Source of the DNA: Alistipes sp.
GTDB lineage: Bacteria > Bacteroidota > Bacteroidia > Bacteroidales > Rikenellaceae
Direction of reading: 5' to 3'
DNA length: 64,000 nucleotides
NCBI GenBank assembly: GCA_017379015.1
Contig: JAFNXN010000007.1
Location: forward strand, 20,433 to 84,432
Position numbers and translations under genes: made by a program. The notes beneath the pieces were generated by a model. The model saw nothing but the letters and a program-made list of their open reading frames with translations. It was not told the DNA's origin and did not search any database. Below are positions 37,972 to 50,448 of the stretch, in pieces (the first letter of the stretch is position 1; every line of letters starts with the position of its first letter).

Positions 37972-38175
37972 TAAAGAGTAGAGCGAGAGCTTTAAGCTCT
38001 CTAAAGGGAAGAGCGCAAGCGTTGCTTGCTAAAGAGCAGTGCGCTCGCCTACGCGAGCTAAAGGGAACAAGCAAAAACAACCCTTTAGCACCGCAGGTGC
38101 GAACTACCCGCCAACTACTCTTTAGCACCGCAGGTGCGAACTACCCTTCAACTACCCTTTAGCACCATAGGTGCA
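37972..38175. repeat. Array of mini-palindromes with TAAAG flanks, copy 2
   Basis: Six small hairpins: GAGAGC-TTTAA-GCTCTC, GCAAGC-GTT-GCTTGC, GCTCGC-CTAC-GCGAGC, twice GCACC-GCA-GGTGC, and GCACC-ATA-GGTGC. The first three carry TAAAG after the palindrome and the last three CTTTA before it. Compared with 24240-24422 it has one extra unit. It shares the gap 37739-38300 with a promoter and the PFOR terminator; no gene is seen there. Confidence 0.85.
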
Positions 38176-38208
38176 TCCTTATCATCAAAAATAATTTTGT
38201 TCTATCGC

Positions 38209-38257
38209 AAAAAAAGACCCTTTGGGATAGTAGTTTTAACTACAGCCCAAAGGGTCT
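38209..38257 (-). terminator. Terminator of pyruvate:ferredoxin oxidoreductase
   Basis: AGACCCTTTGGG (38215-38226) pairs with CCCAAAGGGTCT (38246-38257), with an inner GTAG-TTTTAA-CTAC apex. An A run at its left end gives the T run on the minus strand. Confidence 0.88.
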
Positions 38258-38300
38258 AATTATTAGGGATAGGACGAAGATGCCCTATACAAATCGAGAA

Positions 38301-41819
<3,519 letters not shown>

Positions 41820-41877
41820 ACTTTATTACTATTAAATACTCAATTTCAAACGATATTTGCGTGGGCCCCATTGTAGC

Positions 41878-41892
41878 TACCCCTAAGGGGTA
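41878..41892. repeat. Perfect inverted repeat in the PFOR leader
   Basis: TACCCC-TAA-GGGGTA in the 5' leader, 59 bp before the PFOR start codon. It could be an operator or an RNA hairpin; nothing further can be read from it. Confidence 0.5.
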
Positions 41893-41967
41893 AAATCACC
41901 GTGTTGCCAGATGGTTGCGGGAATAGACCAAAACAGTCTCTAACTCCCCAATCAACAAAAATCGTGG

Positions 41968-41975
41968 CAAAGGTA
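41968..41975 (-). promoter_or_regulatory. -7 element of the PFOR gene
   Basis: TACCTTTG on the minus strand, 149 bp before the start codon. No TTTG at the usual distance upstream. Confidence 0.5.
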
Positions 41976-42109
41976 CACATTTAGAATTAAAAATCATAGC
42001 ATTTTAACTGTTAACTTTTTAACACTAAGATACAACTACAAACAGCGATTTACAACACCCGAGGAAACTGTTCTTTTTTTCCTATTTGCATGCAACTACT
42101 GAGTGCCCT

Positions 42110-42150
42110 AAAAAGTTATAAAGCCTCAAATGGGATACTCCATTTGAGGC
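42110..42150 (-). terminator. Terminator of the BACON lipoprotein at 42195
   Basis: GCCTCAAATGG (42123-42133) and CCATTTGAGGC (42140-42150) form a perfect 11-bp stem; the minus strand continues with a T-rich stretch. Confidence 0.88.
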
Positions 42151-42194
42151 TCTACCTAATTAAGTTTCGCAGCCCAATTCAAAGCTTCAGAGAA

Positions 42195-43469
42195 CTACTG
42201 AGCAAGACCGTCGTAGAACTCGAGGACGCTACAGCTAAATCTTCCCTGAACCTTATAGCCGAGGTCATCGACACAGTCAACGGTGAGGACATAGTTGCTA
42301 CCATCCTTCTCAATCTTGATCTTACCACCGACCATAGGAGCTCCCGATGTCTGAACGATGTAGTTATCCTCAACAACGCGATACCACGAGAATGTCATCT
42401 GACGATTATCCATGCCACCAGCGAAGAATACGCCATTGGCAGCCTCATCCTCCGTAGCTACACAGGTGTACTCGCCACAAATATCCTCGAAATCAGTGCC
42501 TGTGTTTGCTGTCACGATATCGAACATAAAGTAGTCACCGTTGATAGGCTCAGGGCACTCCATAGCAGAGATAGTCCAGTTAGTACCACCAGTGTTGTAG
42601 AAATCACCGTAGTAGGTCATACGCATAACACCAAGATCGTGATCGAACGAATAGTCCTCAGTAAGGTATGAGTAGTAGTCAGGCTCAGGAATCTCAACCC
42701 AGCCAAGCTCGAGCGAGCCATCGTATGTCACGTGGTGAACCATGCCATTCTCCAAAGTAAGAAGTGCATCGATATGGTTCTCAGTAACTGTGACTGTACC
42801 ATCTACAAAGTGCTCCTCGGTGAGGTTACCATCAGACATAGGCTGAAGACGAACGCTATACTGATTGCCAAACGTACCAGCCTGACCCATGCTAAATGGA
42901 TCAAAGGTATATGTACCGTGTGGTATTGTGATTGTGTCTCCAGTCAAAGCAACATCAGAGTAGAGGTCAAGGCGATAGTAGATGTCTACATACATATCGC
43001 TAAAGCCTGTAGTACCATTCTCCGAGAGCACAACAAAGTAGTTGTGGCCAGGAGAGTATGTGGTGCCGTAGTAGTCACCATTTAGGGTCTTAGCAACGTG
43101 CTCAACATCAGCCTTTACAGCTGCTGCCTGCACGATAGTGACCTGAACCTCATCCTCGTTGTAGCTAAGGGTGATCATCGCCATACGCGACTCCTCAACA
43201 TCATTAGCATCGACGCTAAATGTCACCTTGTCGCTCACATTGATGTTGTTAACCCAAGGCTGAGAGCTCACAGCAGTAGGCACATCACCTGGCTTGCCAC
43301 CCTCGATGGTGAAGGTAATCTCGCCAGCACCACCAACATAGCCAAAGTCGAGCTTTTTGGCAGAAGTAACAGTCATCTTGCCAGATACCTCAGGAGTATC
43401 TGGAGTCTTAGACTCACAAGCCACCATAGCCACAAGCGCAGCTACAGCAAACAAAAGAAACTTTTTCAT
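42195..43469 (-). CDS. BACON-domain lipoprotein, family member 2
   Basis: A 424-residue lipoprotein (lipobox VAMVAC, Cys19). Residues of about 30-115 are a BACON domain (LDFGYVGGAGEITFTIEGG, SSQPWVNNINVSD, SRMAMITLSYNEDEVQVTIVQ). A module like those of the 13612 gene follows (LNGDYYGTTYSPGHNYFVVLS, RLDLYSD, IPHGTYTFDP). The C-terminal part (about 260-424) differs from 13612 but is clearly related to the partial gene at the right window edge (GEYTCVA, FSWYRVVEDNY, LTVDCVDDLGYKVQGRFSC). It has its own promoter and terminator. No partner gene suggests a function. Confidence 0.78.
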   Translation of the reverse strand: MKKFLLFAVAALVAMVACESKTPDTPEVSGKMTVTSAKKLDFGYVGGAGEITFTIEGGKPGDVPTAVSSQPWVNNINVSDKVTFSVDANDVEESRMAMITLSYNEDEVQVTIVQAAAVKADVEHVAKTLNGDYYGTTYSPGHNYFVVLSENGTTGFSDMYVDIYYRLDLYSDVALTGDTITIPHGTYTFDPFSMGQAGTFGNQYSVRLQPMSDGNLTEEHFVDGTVTVTENHIDALLTLENGMVHHVTYDGSLELGWVEIPEPDYYSYLTEDYSFDHDLGVMRMTYYGDFYNTGGTNWTISAMECPEPINGDYFMFDIVTANTGTDFEDICGEYTCVATEDEAANGVFFAGGMDNRQMTFSWYRVVEDNYIVQTSGAPMVGGKIKIEKDGSNYVLTVDCVDDLGYKVQGRFSCSVLEFYDGLAQ

Positions 43470-43509
43470 CTTAAAGTAAAGTATTTAGTTAGTATATTCT
43501 TCCTTCGCG

Positions 43510-43517
43510 CAAAGATA
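43510..43517 (-). promoter_or_regulatory. -7 element of the BACON lipoprotein at 42195
   Basis: TATCTTTG on the minus strand, 41 bp before the start codon. No clear -33 box. Confidence 0.5.
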
Positions 43518-43642
43518 CATATTTTTTATAATATATGTGTGTATCAAAAGAAGAATATTTAAGAGTAGAGAGTTTGGGTGACTACACGAGAAACAACCAC
43601 ACACGCAATTTTAGCGTTAGTTGGGGGTAAATACAACACTCG

Positions 43643-43685
43643 CCAAAAAAAACAGGGATGGGCTGTACTTGGTCGTACTACCCAC
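43643..43685 (-). terminator. Likely intrinsic terminator of the nqr operon
   Basis: GGGATGGGCT and TACCCACCC pair around the apex GTAC-TTGGTC-GTAC (43665-43678). The A run at 43645-43652 gives a T run on the minus strand. It lies beyond the larger hairpin at 43691-43811. Confidence 0.7.
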
Positions 43686-43690
43686 CCGCA

Positions 43691-43811
43691 TTTGTTGTCA
43701 GAAGGGGTCTAGTTTGGTGCCGACACGAGAAATGGCGGATGGGACATACTTGCGTATTTCCCATTCGCCATTTTGACTGAGGTGCCGAAATAGACCCCTT
43801 ATCACAACAAA
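43691..43811 (-). terminator. Long nested hairpin abutting the nqrF stop codon
   Basis: Outer arms TTTGTTGTcAgAAGGGGTC (43691-43709) and GACCCCTTaTcACAACAAA (43793-43811) pair except at two positions. Inside, AAATGGCGGATGGGA pairs with TCCCATTCGCCATTT around the apex ATAC-TTGC-GTAT. It ends two bases from the nqrF stop codon at 43814, the same placement as at guaA and guaB. Confidence 0.78.
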
Positions 43812-43813
43812 GG

Positions 43814-45076
43814 CTATGCGCCGAAGTTATCAAACAAGATATTCTCCGCAGGCACACCGAGGCTGTCGAGGAGGTTTACTACCGACTGTGCCATCATTGG
43901 AGGACCGCACATGAGGTAGATGATGCCCTCTGGCTCATCGTGCTGCTTGAGATATGTCTCGTAGAGAACATTGTGAACGAAGCCTGCAACATAAGGTACA
44001 CCTGCCTTGTCAGCCTCAGGATCTGGACGGTCAAGGGCAAGGTGGAACTTGAAGTTAGGGAACTCCTTCTCGATCTGATAGTAGTCGTCGAGGTAGAATG
44101 CCTCCTTGAGTGAACGAGCACCGTAGAAGAAGTTAACCTTGCGACCTGTCTTAACAGTCTTGAAGAGGTGCATGATGTGTGAACGCATAGGCGCCATACC
44201 TGCACCACCACCGATGAATACAAGCTCCTGATCATCCGAGAGGTTATCTGGCAAGAAGAACTCGCCGAAAGGACCTGACATGATGATCTTATCGCCTGGC
44301 TTGAGAGAGTAGATGTATGACGAACATACACCAGGATTTACATCCATGAAGCCACCCTTAGCACGGTCGAATGGAGGTGTTGCGATACGCACGTTTAGCT
44401 TGATGATATCGCCCTCAGCAGGATATGTAGCACATGAGTATGCACGCACCTGAGGCTCTGGGTTAACCATCTTAAGGTTGAAGACACCCATCTTCTCCCA
44501 ATCCTCGCGGTACTCAGGATCAACGTCGATATCCTTATAATCTACAGTGATTGCAGGCACGTCGATCTGGATGTAACCACCCGAACGGAAGTTGAGATGC
44601 TCGCCCTCAGGAAGCTTAACAACAAACTCCTTGATGAAGGTAGCCACGTTGTTGTTCGACACAACCTCGCACTCCCACTTCTTGATGCTGAGCACAGATG
44701 CAGGAACCTTGATCTGCAAATCCTCCTTAACCTTCACCTGGCAACCAAGACGCCAGCCGTCGTTGATCTCGCGACGGTTGAAGAAGCCACGCTCGGTAGG
44801 AAGGATCTCGCCACCGCCCGATACTACCTGGCACTTGCACTGACCGCAAGCACCCTTACCACCGCATGCCGATGGGAGGAAGATACCCTGCTCAGAAAGA
44901 GTGTTGAGAAGTGTTGAGCCAGCCTCAACCTCCAACACCTTGTTACCCTCGTTGATGTCGATCTTCACCGATCCCGACGAGGTCAGCTTTGCCTTTGCAA
45001 AGAGTAGCAGCGCCACTAGCAAGAGTGTGACTGCAAGAAAGGCAACAACTGCCCATAAAATAACTGTGAAACTCAT
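43814..45076 (-). CDS. nqrF: Na+-translocating NADH:quinone reductase subunit F
   Basis: The NADH-oxidising subunit of Na+-NQR. The 420-residue protein begins with one membrane helix (about 3-28), then a 2Fe-2S ferredoxin domain with Cys71, Cys77, Cys80 and Cys112, then an FAD/NADH reductase module (YSCATYPAEGD, FIGGGAGMAPMRSHI, YLMCGPPMMAQ). It ends FDNFGA. It is the last gene of nqrABCDEF, 21 bp after nqrE. Electrons pass from NADH to FAD and the 2Fe-2S centre and on to NqrC/B, driving Na+ export. Confidence 0.96.
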   Translation of the reverse strand: MSFTVILWAVVAFLAVTLLLVALLLFAKAKLTSSGSVKIDINEGNKVLEVEAGSTLLNTLSEQGIFLPSACGGKGACGQCKCQVVSGGGEILPTERGFFNRREINDGWRLGCQVKVKEDLQIKVPASVLSIKKWECEVVSNNNVATFIKEFVVKLPEGEHLNFRSGGYIQIDVPAITVDYKDIDVDPEYREDWEKMGVFNLKMVNPEPQVRAYSCATYPAEGDIIKLNVRIATPPFDRAKGGFMDVNPGVCSSYIYSLKPGDKIIMSGPFGEFFLPDNLSDDQELVFIGGGAGMAPMRSHIMHLFKTVKTGRKVNFFYGARSLKEAFYLDDYYQIEKEFPNFKFHLALDRPDPEADKAGVPYVAGFVHNVLYETYLKQHDEPEGIIYLMCGPPMMAQSVVNLLDSLGVPAENILFDNFGA

Positions 45077-45097
45077 ATTTCTTACTCTTTTTAAAGG

Positions 45098-45697
45098 TTA
45101 CAACTGAATACCTGAGAAGATCATAAATGCGATACCCATCAAACCTGTGATGATGAAGGCGATACCTGGGCCCTTCAATGCTGCAGGAACGTGTGAGTAC
45201 TCGATCTTCTCGCGGATAGCAGCCATCATGACGATAGCCAACCACCAACCAATACCCGAGCCAAGACCGTAGACGATAGAGTCGCCGACGTTGTTGATCT
45301 CGGTGCCCACCATCTGCTGCATGAAGAGCGAGCCACCCATGATGGCGCAGTTCACAGCGATAAGTGGAAGGAAGATACCAAGCTGATTGTACAACGATGG
45401 TGAGAACTTCTCAACAATCATCTCCACGAGCTGAACGAAGGCAGCAATCACGGCGATGAAGAGGATGAACGACAAGAAACCAAGGTCAACGCCCTCTGCC
45501 AAGGCATTAGGAGCCAACACATACTGGTTCAAAAGGTAGTTCAATGGCACAGTCATAACCATAACGAAGGTTACGGCAGCACCAAGACCCAAAGCGGTCT
45601 TCACGCTCTTCGACACGGCAATGTAAGAACACATACCGAAGAAGAAGGCGAACACCATATTCTCGATAAGCATCGAGTTAATAAACAAATTTAACAT
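45098..45697 (-). CDS. nqrE: Na+-NQR subunit E
   Basis: A 199-residue integral membrane subunit with about six hydrophobic segments. Typical NqrE segments are ENMVFAFFFGMCSYIAVSKSV, with a conserved Cys, and ALKGPGIAFIITGLMGIAFM at the end. NqrD and NqrE are homologous and together hold a metal centre near the membrane. It lies 11 bp after nqrD. Confidence 0.95.
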   Translation of the reverse strand: MLNLFINSMLIENMVFAFFFGMCSYIAVSKSVKTALGLGAAVTFVMVMTVPLNYLLNQYVLAPNALAEGVDLGFLSFILFIAVIAAFVQLVEMIVEKFSPSLYNQLGIFLPLIAVNCAIMGGSLFMQQMVGTEINNVGDSIVYGLGSGIGWWLAIVMMAAIREKIEYSHVPAALKGPGIAFIITGLMGIAFMIFSGIQL

Positions 45698-45708
45698 ACG
45701 CTATCCTC

Positions 45709-46311
45709 CTATTTTTCCTGTAAGTCCTTGTTAATAGAGCGATGAATCCAGATAATGACACCCACGATGATAAGCGCCATCGGAGGGAAGAGCATCAACG
45801 AGTTGTTGACATATCCGAAGCGTGCCAATACGTCGAAGCCAAAGAGAGTACCCGAGCCAAAGAGCTCACGGAAGAAGGCTACGATGATGAGTATCAATGC
45901 GTAACCAATACCGTTAGCAACACCATCGACGAAGGCATCCCAAGGCTTGTTACCAAGAGCAAACGCCTCAACACGACCCATCACGATACAGTTGGTGATG
46001 ATAAGACCAACATATACCGAGAGCTGCTTAGATACATCATACATATACGCGCGCAGGAACTGGTCAACAACGATTACAAGTGTAGCGATAACGACCAGCT
46101 GAACGATGATACGGATACGCGATGGCACACCATTACGCAATAGTGACATCACGAGGTTTGAGAAAGCAGTAACGAAGATCACCGAAAGACCCATAACACA
46201 TGCTGGCTCGAGCTTAACAGTGACTGCCAACGCTGAGCAGATACCCAAGATCTGGACGATAACTGGGTTGTTAGCTGCCAAAGGATTTGTAAAATTCTTG
46301 CTTAGTTTCAT
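45709..46311 (-). CDS. nqrD: Na+-NQR subunit D
   Basis: A 200-residue membrane subunit with about six hydrophobic segments. It shows [17 protein letters not shown], with the cysteine shared by NqrD/E and RnfE/A proteins, and [16 protein letters not shown]. It starts 3 bp after the nqrC stop. Confidence 0.95.
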   Translation of the reverse strand: MKLSKNFTNPLAANNPVIVQILGICSALAVTVKLEPACVMGLSVIFVTAFSNLVMSLLRNGVPSRIRIIVQLVVIATLVIVVDQFLRAYMYDVSKQLSVYVGLIITNCIVMGRVEAFALGNKPWDAFVDGVANGIGYALILIIVAFFRELFGSGTLFGFDVLARFGYVNNSLMLFPPMALIIVGVIIWIHRSINKDLQEK

Positions 46312-46314
46312 AGC

Positions 46315-47094
46315 TTACTCCTCCTTATTTTCTGGTTCAACATTATTATTCTCCTCAACAGGCTGCTCCACAGCAGTAGTAGCCTCGGCTACAGCCTCTG
46401 TGAGAGTGTTAAGGAATGACTCATACTTGCCAATAGAGCTCTCAAGCATGGCGTTAACACCGTCACAAGTCTTAGTACCACCTGTGATGGCATCTACCTG
46501 ATGCTCGTTCTGAGCACCACCCTTCTGCATGCGTACAGCGAACTCGCCAGCCTCGTTGAAGAGAACCTTACCAGCGAAAGCACCCTGAACATGAGGTGTT
46601 GCGATCTCAGCACCAAGACCTGGAGTCTCACCAGCGTGGTCCATAACGATACCTGAGATTGTGAGCTTAGCATCAGCTACGTAGAGTGATACATAACCCC
46701 AGATGTCGCCCCAAAGACCCTTACCTACCAAAGGAAGAACATACTTCTCAACGCCATCCTTCTCGAACTTAAAGATTGGGAGATTGTCGGTAGCCTCGCC
46801 AAGAGCCTTGCGGTTGCCAAGCAGATCGAAGACGCCCTGCACTGCTGCAGCGTCACTCTTGTCAACCTCAACAAACTCGCCCTCGACGATACGACCCATG
46901 GTCACAACCTCATCGAACGAAGCATCGGCCTCGCCAAATGCCTTCATGATAGATACCTTCTGCTCGTTGAGGACGTTAGCATCCTGCTTAGGCTTGAGCC
47001 ATGTAGCCAACGTAGCGAGCAAAGCACCTACGATCACCACCATTACTACTGTATAGGTGATGATATATACGTTTGAATTCTTATTAATTGCCAT
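46315..47094 (-). CDS. nqrC: Na+-NQR subunit C (FMN-binding)
   Basis: A 259-residue subunit with one N-terminal membrane helix and a periplasmic FMN-binding domain. The covalent FMN attachment site is the Thr in DAITGGTKT; the usual motif is (S/T)GAT, here GGT, which is a permitted variant. The C-terminal 35 residues are an extra acidic Glu/Asn/Val tail (VEENNNVEPENKEE) not found in well-studied NqrC proteins. It lies 8 bp after nqrB. Confidence 0.94.
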   Translation of the reverse strand: MAINKNSNVYIITYTVVMVVIVGALLATLATWLKPKQDANVLNEQKVSIMKAFGEADASFDEVVTMGRIVEGEFVEVDKSDAAAVQGVFDLLGNRKALGEATDNLPIFKFEKDGVEKYVLPLVGKGLWGDIWGYVSLYVADAKLTISGIVMDHAGETPGLGAEIATPHVQGAFAGKVLFNEAGEFAVRMQKGGAQNEHQVDAITGGTKTCDGVNAMLESSIGKYESFLNTLTEAVAEATTAVEQPVEENNNVEPENKEE

Positions 47095-47102
47095 AGCTCC
47101 GA

Positions 47103-48206
47103 TTATTTAACGTTCTTAATGAGCTTCTTACGACGTGCAATGTTACGCTCTACAACGAAGTAGTCGATGAGTGGAGCCAAAGCATTCATAAAGAGGATCG
47201 AGAGCATCATACCCTCAGGATAAGCTGGGTTGACAACACGGATGAGCACTGCAAGAGCACCTACCATGAAACCGTAGATCCACTTACCACAGTTGGTCTG
47301 TGCTGAGGTAACAGGGTCGGTAGCCATGAACACAGCACCGAACGCGAAACCACCAACCAACAAGTGGTAGTATGCTGGGTAGTCGGTAACGCCAACAGCA
47401 TCGAAGAGGTAGCCAAAGGCAAGACCACCAACGAATACTGAGAGCATGATACGCCATGAAGCAACACCTGTGAAGAGGAGCAATGCTGCACCGAGGAGGA
47501 TGGCTGCTGTAGAGGTCTCACCAAGTGAACCTGGGATCAAACCAAGGAATGCATCCATAACGCTCCACTGCATATCGCCTGTTGTTGCGAGCTGCTCAAG
47601 AGCAGTAGCACCAGTCTTACCATCGGCATACCATACAGCCTCACCCGACATCTGTGGTGTGTAGGCGAAGAATGCGAAGGCACGTGCTAGCAACGCTGGG
47701 TTGAAGACGTTCATACCAGTACCACCAAATACCTCCTTACCGATGATCACGGCAAAGGCAGTAGAGAGTGCCACGATCCACAAAGGCACAGTAACAGGCA
47801 TTACCAAAGGAATGAGAAGACCTGTTACAAGGAAACCCTCGTTGATCTCGTGCTTGCGCTTCTGAGCGAAGGCAAACTCGATAGCAAGACCCGTTACATA
47901 CGATACGATGATCGTAGGCAGAGCCTTGAGGAAACCGAACCAGAATGCTGGGAGGATACCCTCGATGCCAGCCTGGTAACCAACATTATACATACCCACC
48001 AACATGGCTGGCACCAATGCCAACACGACCATGATCATCACACGCTTGATGTCGTTACAGTCGCGAACATGAGCACCACGCTGAGTGGTTGTGTTAGGAA
48101 CATAAAGGAATGTCTCGAAGCCCTCGAATGTCGAGTGCAAGAAACTGAGCTTACCGCCCTCTGAGAAGGTAGGCTTAATCTTATCTACAAATTGACGCAA
48201 TCCCAT
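47103..48206 (-). CDS. nqrB: Na+-NQR subunit B (FMN-binding)
   Basis: The largest membrane subunit (367 residues, about nine to ten hydrophobic segments). The covalent FMN site is the Thr of KTGATALEQL. Other typical parts are RDCNDIKRVM near the start and GGFAFGAVFMATDPVTSAQT. It carries part of the Na+ pathway and the quinone site. It lies 3 bp after nqrA. Confidence 0.95.
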   Translation of the reverse strand: MGLRQFVDKIKPTFSEGGKLSFLHSTFEGFETFLYVPNTTTQRGAHVRDCNDIKRVMIMVVLALVPAMLVGMYNVGYQAGIEGILPAFWFGFLKALPTIIVSYVTGLAIEFAFAQKRKHEINEGFLVTGLLIPLVMPVTVPLWIVALSTAFAVIIGKEVFGGTGMNVFNPALLARAFAFFAYTPQMSGEAVWYADGKTGATALEQLATTGDMQWSVMDAFLGLIPGSLGETSTAAILLGAALLLFTGVASWRIMLSVFVGGLAFGYLFDAVGVTDYPAYYHLLVGGFAFGAVFMATDPVTSAQTNCGKWIYGFMVGALAVLIRVVNPAYPEGMMLSILFMNALAPLIDYFVVERNIARRKKLIKNVK

Positions 48207-48209
48207 AGC

Positions 48210-49547
48210 TTAGCTCTCCTTAATCATTAGGTTAATACCGTCGCGCAAGATCTGCTGCATCTCGATCTTAGAAGGATCGACAAACTCGCAGAGTGCCAAA
48301 TCCTCGGGAAGCACCTCGTACAAACCAAGATTCTCCATCTTGTCGAGATCCTTAACAAGGCAAGCCTTGAGCAAGTAAGAAACATATACGTCCATAGGCA
48401 AGTAGTTCTCGTAAAGACCTGTAACTACGAATGGACGCTCACCACCGTTGAGGTTAGTATCGAGCTTGTACTCCTTCTTTGGGCAGAGCCATGAGAAGTA
48501 AGCGCGCGACACTGAGAAGCGGTGGAAACGAGGCATTGCCCAGCCGAGAAGCTCGTAAACATTACCCTCTGGGATGAGTGTGAGCTGGTTGGCATCTGCC
48601 GAGATATAGCCGTCGGCAGCTGTTGTACGACCAGTGAGCACGTTGCCCGAGATGATACGCACGTTCTCTGCAGTCTTGCCCACGATAGACTCTACTGCAG
48701 CACCAGCGATGATGCGCTTGTAGCATGGCTTTGCCACCTCGCTACCTGTCACAGCAATAGTCTTCGACATGTCGAGCTTGCCTGAGAGCAACATACGACC
48801 GATGATAGCCACATCCTGGATGTTTACGGTCCACACGATGTCGCCCTTAGCAATGCGGTCGATGTGGTGGATCTGCACGCCCACGTTACCTGCAGGGTGC
48901 TTACCCTCGAATGTGTGATACTCAACGCCCTTAACCTCTGACATGTAACCCTCAGCACTCTTACGAGCAGAGAGGTGTACCTTGCCCTTGGTGAGGCGAG
49001 CGAGAAGTGCCATACCTGCCTCTACTGCAGCCTTCTCCTCCTTGAGGATGAAGTTGTAGTCAGGAGCAAGAGGTGCTGAATCGAACGCCGAGACGAAGAT
49101 AGCCTTAGGCTCTCGGTCGGGGTTAGCGATGATGCCATAAGGACGCTCTACGATGCGAGTCCAAAGACCCGACTCGAGCAACATCTCGACAATCTCCTCG
49201 CGTGAGGCTTTGGCGGTGTCGACCACCTTGATAGCCTTAGCCACCTGCTGCTGGTCTGGCTCTACGGCAACGCTAAGAAGCTTGCGCTTCTCGCCACGGT
49301 TGATGGCTGATACCACACCGCTGACGGGCGAAGTGAACAAGATGCGTGGGTTGTTCTTGTCGAAGAACAAGGCGCTACCTGCCTCCACCTTATCGCCAAC
49401 CTTAACCAACAGCTTTGGAGTAACGTTCTCGTAATCTAGTGGGCTCACAGCATACGACTTCGCCATAGGAGCTACCTCCAAGCGAGCCTCAGCCTTACCA
49501 GCTAGATTGATGTCGAGACCTTTACGTAATTTGATGTTTTTCGACAT
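48210..49547 (-). CDS. nqrA: Na+-NQR subunit A
   Basis: The peripheral cytoplasmic subunit, 445 residues, first gene of the operon. The family signature RKGLDINLAGKAE opens the protein, followed by KVGDKVEAGSALFFDKNNP and SPVSGVVSAINRGEKR, similar to RnfC biotinyl-like domains, and later GNVLTGRT. It contributes to ubiquinone/menaquinone binding. A candidate promoter lies about 100-130 bp upstream. The whole operon is complete and in standard order, with spacings of 3-21 bp. Confidence 0.95.
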   Translation of the reverse strand: MSKNIKLRKGLDINLAGKAEARLEVAPMAKSYAVSPLDYENVTPKLLVKVGDKVEAGSALFFDKNNPRILFTSPVSGVVSAINRGEKRKLLSVAVEPDQQQVAKAIKVVDTAKASREEIVEMLLESGLWTRIVERPYGIIANPDREPKAIFVSAFDSAPLAPDYNFILKEEKAAVEAGMALLARLTKGKVHLSARKSAEGYMSEVKGVEYHTFEGKHPAGNVGVQIHHIDRIAKGDIVWTVNIQDVAIIGRMLLSGKLDMSKTIAVTGSEVAKPCYKRIIAGAAVESIVGKTAENVRIISGNVLTGRTTAADGYISADANQLTLIPEGNVYELLGWAMPRFHRFSVSRAYFSWLCPKKEYKLDTNLNGGERPFVVTGLYENYLPMDVYVSYLLKACLVKDLDKMENLGLYEVLPEDLALCEFVDPSKIEMQQILRDGINLMIKES

Positions 49548-49645
49548 AAAAACTGTTTGTTAGATTTGTTGTTTTTTAACTATATTGTTTATGTTTGTGT
49601 TTATGCAACGCGCACATATTCTTTGAATAGATGCTAAAATGCGCA

Positions 49646-49676
49646 CGAAGATACGACTTTTTTTCCACACTGCCAA
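49646..49676 (-). promoter_or_regulatory. Candidate promoter of the nqr operon
   Basis: Minus strand: TTGG (49673-49676), 19 nt, TATCTTCG (49646-49653). Both boxes differ by one base from consensus. It predicts a leader of about 90 nt. The remainder of the nqrA-tatD gap (49677-49850) shows no gene. Confidence 0.5.
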
Positions 49677-49856
49677 CCATTTTGACCGATATTTCGAGCC
49701 GCAAGAAAAAAAAGATGGAAGATGGTCGATTACAACAAATAGCTGAGGCTAAATATTGCTCTAAAGCTGGGCACTATAAAGACTCTGGGCAATAGACAGA
49801 ATAATCTCGTCAAACTCACTTTCATCTCAGCACTTTCAACTTTCAACTTTTTTCCC

Positions 49857-49864
49857 TATCTTTG
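49857..49864 (+). promoter_or_regulatory. -7 element of the tatD-tcdA-hprA-pagL run
   Basis: TATCTTTG ends only 8 bp before the ATG at 49873. A TTTC lies 19 nt upstream as a weak -33 box. The RNA would start within a few bases of the start codon. Confidence 0.6.
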
Positions 49865-49872
49865 TAGTTGCT

Positions 49873-50448
49873 ATGCAGATGCTCGTAGACATACACACCC
49901 ACCATCCCCGCCCGGGAGTGCTCTCGCCAACAATGGCGGGAATACATCCGTGGGATGCTGAGAGCCATGCGCCACTTCCCGACCTTACAACATGCGACAT
50001 CATCGGCGAGACGGGTTTAGATGGCGCGTGTGGCGTTGACCTAGGGCTTCAGGAGCAGCTATTTCGCGAACATCTGCGCGCAGCAGAGGCTCTTAAAAAA
50101 CCCGTGGTGCTACATGTCGTACGATGCTTTGAGCGCGTGATGCAGATACTCGCCGACTATGCGCTTTGCGGCGTGGTATTTCATGGCTTCATAGGCTCTT
50201 TAGAGCAGGCAGCAAGGGCAATTTCCAAGGGCTACTACCTCTCCTATGGCTATCGCTCGCTACGCTCAAAGCGCACACTGGAAGTCCTCAAATCAACACC
50301 TCTTGACAGCCTTTTTGTCGAGAGCGACGACGACCCTAACGCCGACCTTGAGAGGCTATACAGCGTCGTAGCTGAGATAAAACGAATAGGCATAGAGGAG
50401 CTAAAAACAGAGATATTGAAAAACTATAAACAACTAATAAACAGATGA
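49873..50448 (+). CDS. Short TatD-like metal-dependent hydrolase
   Basis: A 191-residue protein of the TatD superfamily. Visible are the metal-binding DIHTHH, the segment IIGETGLDG (Glu), LHVVRCFER (His) and FHGFIGS (His), and SLFVESDDDPN (Asp). The N-terminal loop region of the standard 255-260-residue TatD DNases is much shorter here (AGIHPWDAESH follows the HxH site after 13 residues), as in other Bacteroidota short forms. ATG 49873 or 49879 may be the start; both are so close to the promoter that the mRNA would be nearly leaderless. Its stop overlaps the start of tcdA by 4 bp. Confidence 0.85.
   Translation: MQMLVDIHTHHPRPGVLSPTMAGIHPWDAESHAPLPDLTTCDIIGETGLDGACGVDLGLQEQLFREHLRAAEALKKPVVLHVVRCFERVMQILADYALCGVVFHGFIGSLEQAARAISKGYYLSYGYRSLRSKRTLEVLKSTPLDSLFVESDDDPNADLERLYSVVAEIKRIGIEELKTEILKNYKQLINR

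Noticed and set aside
42090-42671. Open frame of 193 codons on the plus strand
   Set aside because: Antisense to the BACON lipoprotein and crossing its terminator; no signal of coding on this strand.
49575-49616. Thirteen-residue ORF in the nqr leader (MCALHKHKHKQYS)
   Set aside because: The His/Lys pattern has no relation to the operon's function and the ORF is short enough to arise by chance.
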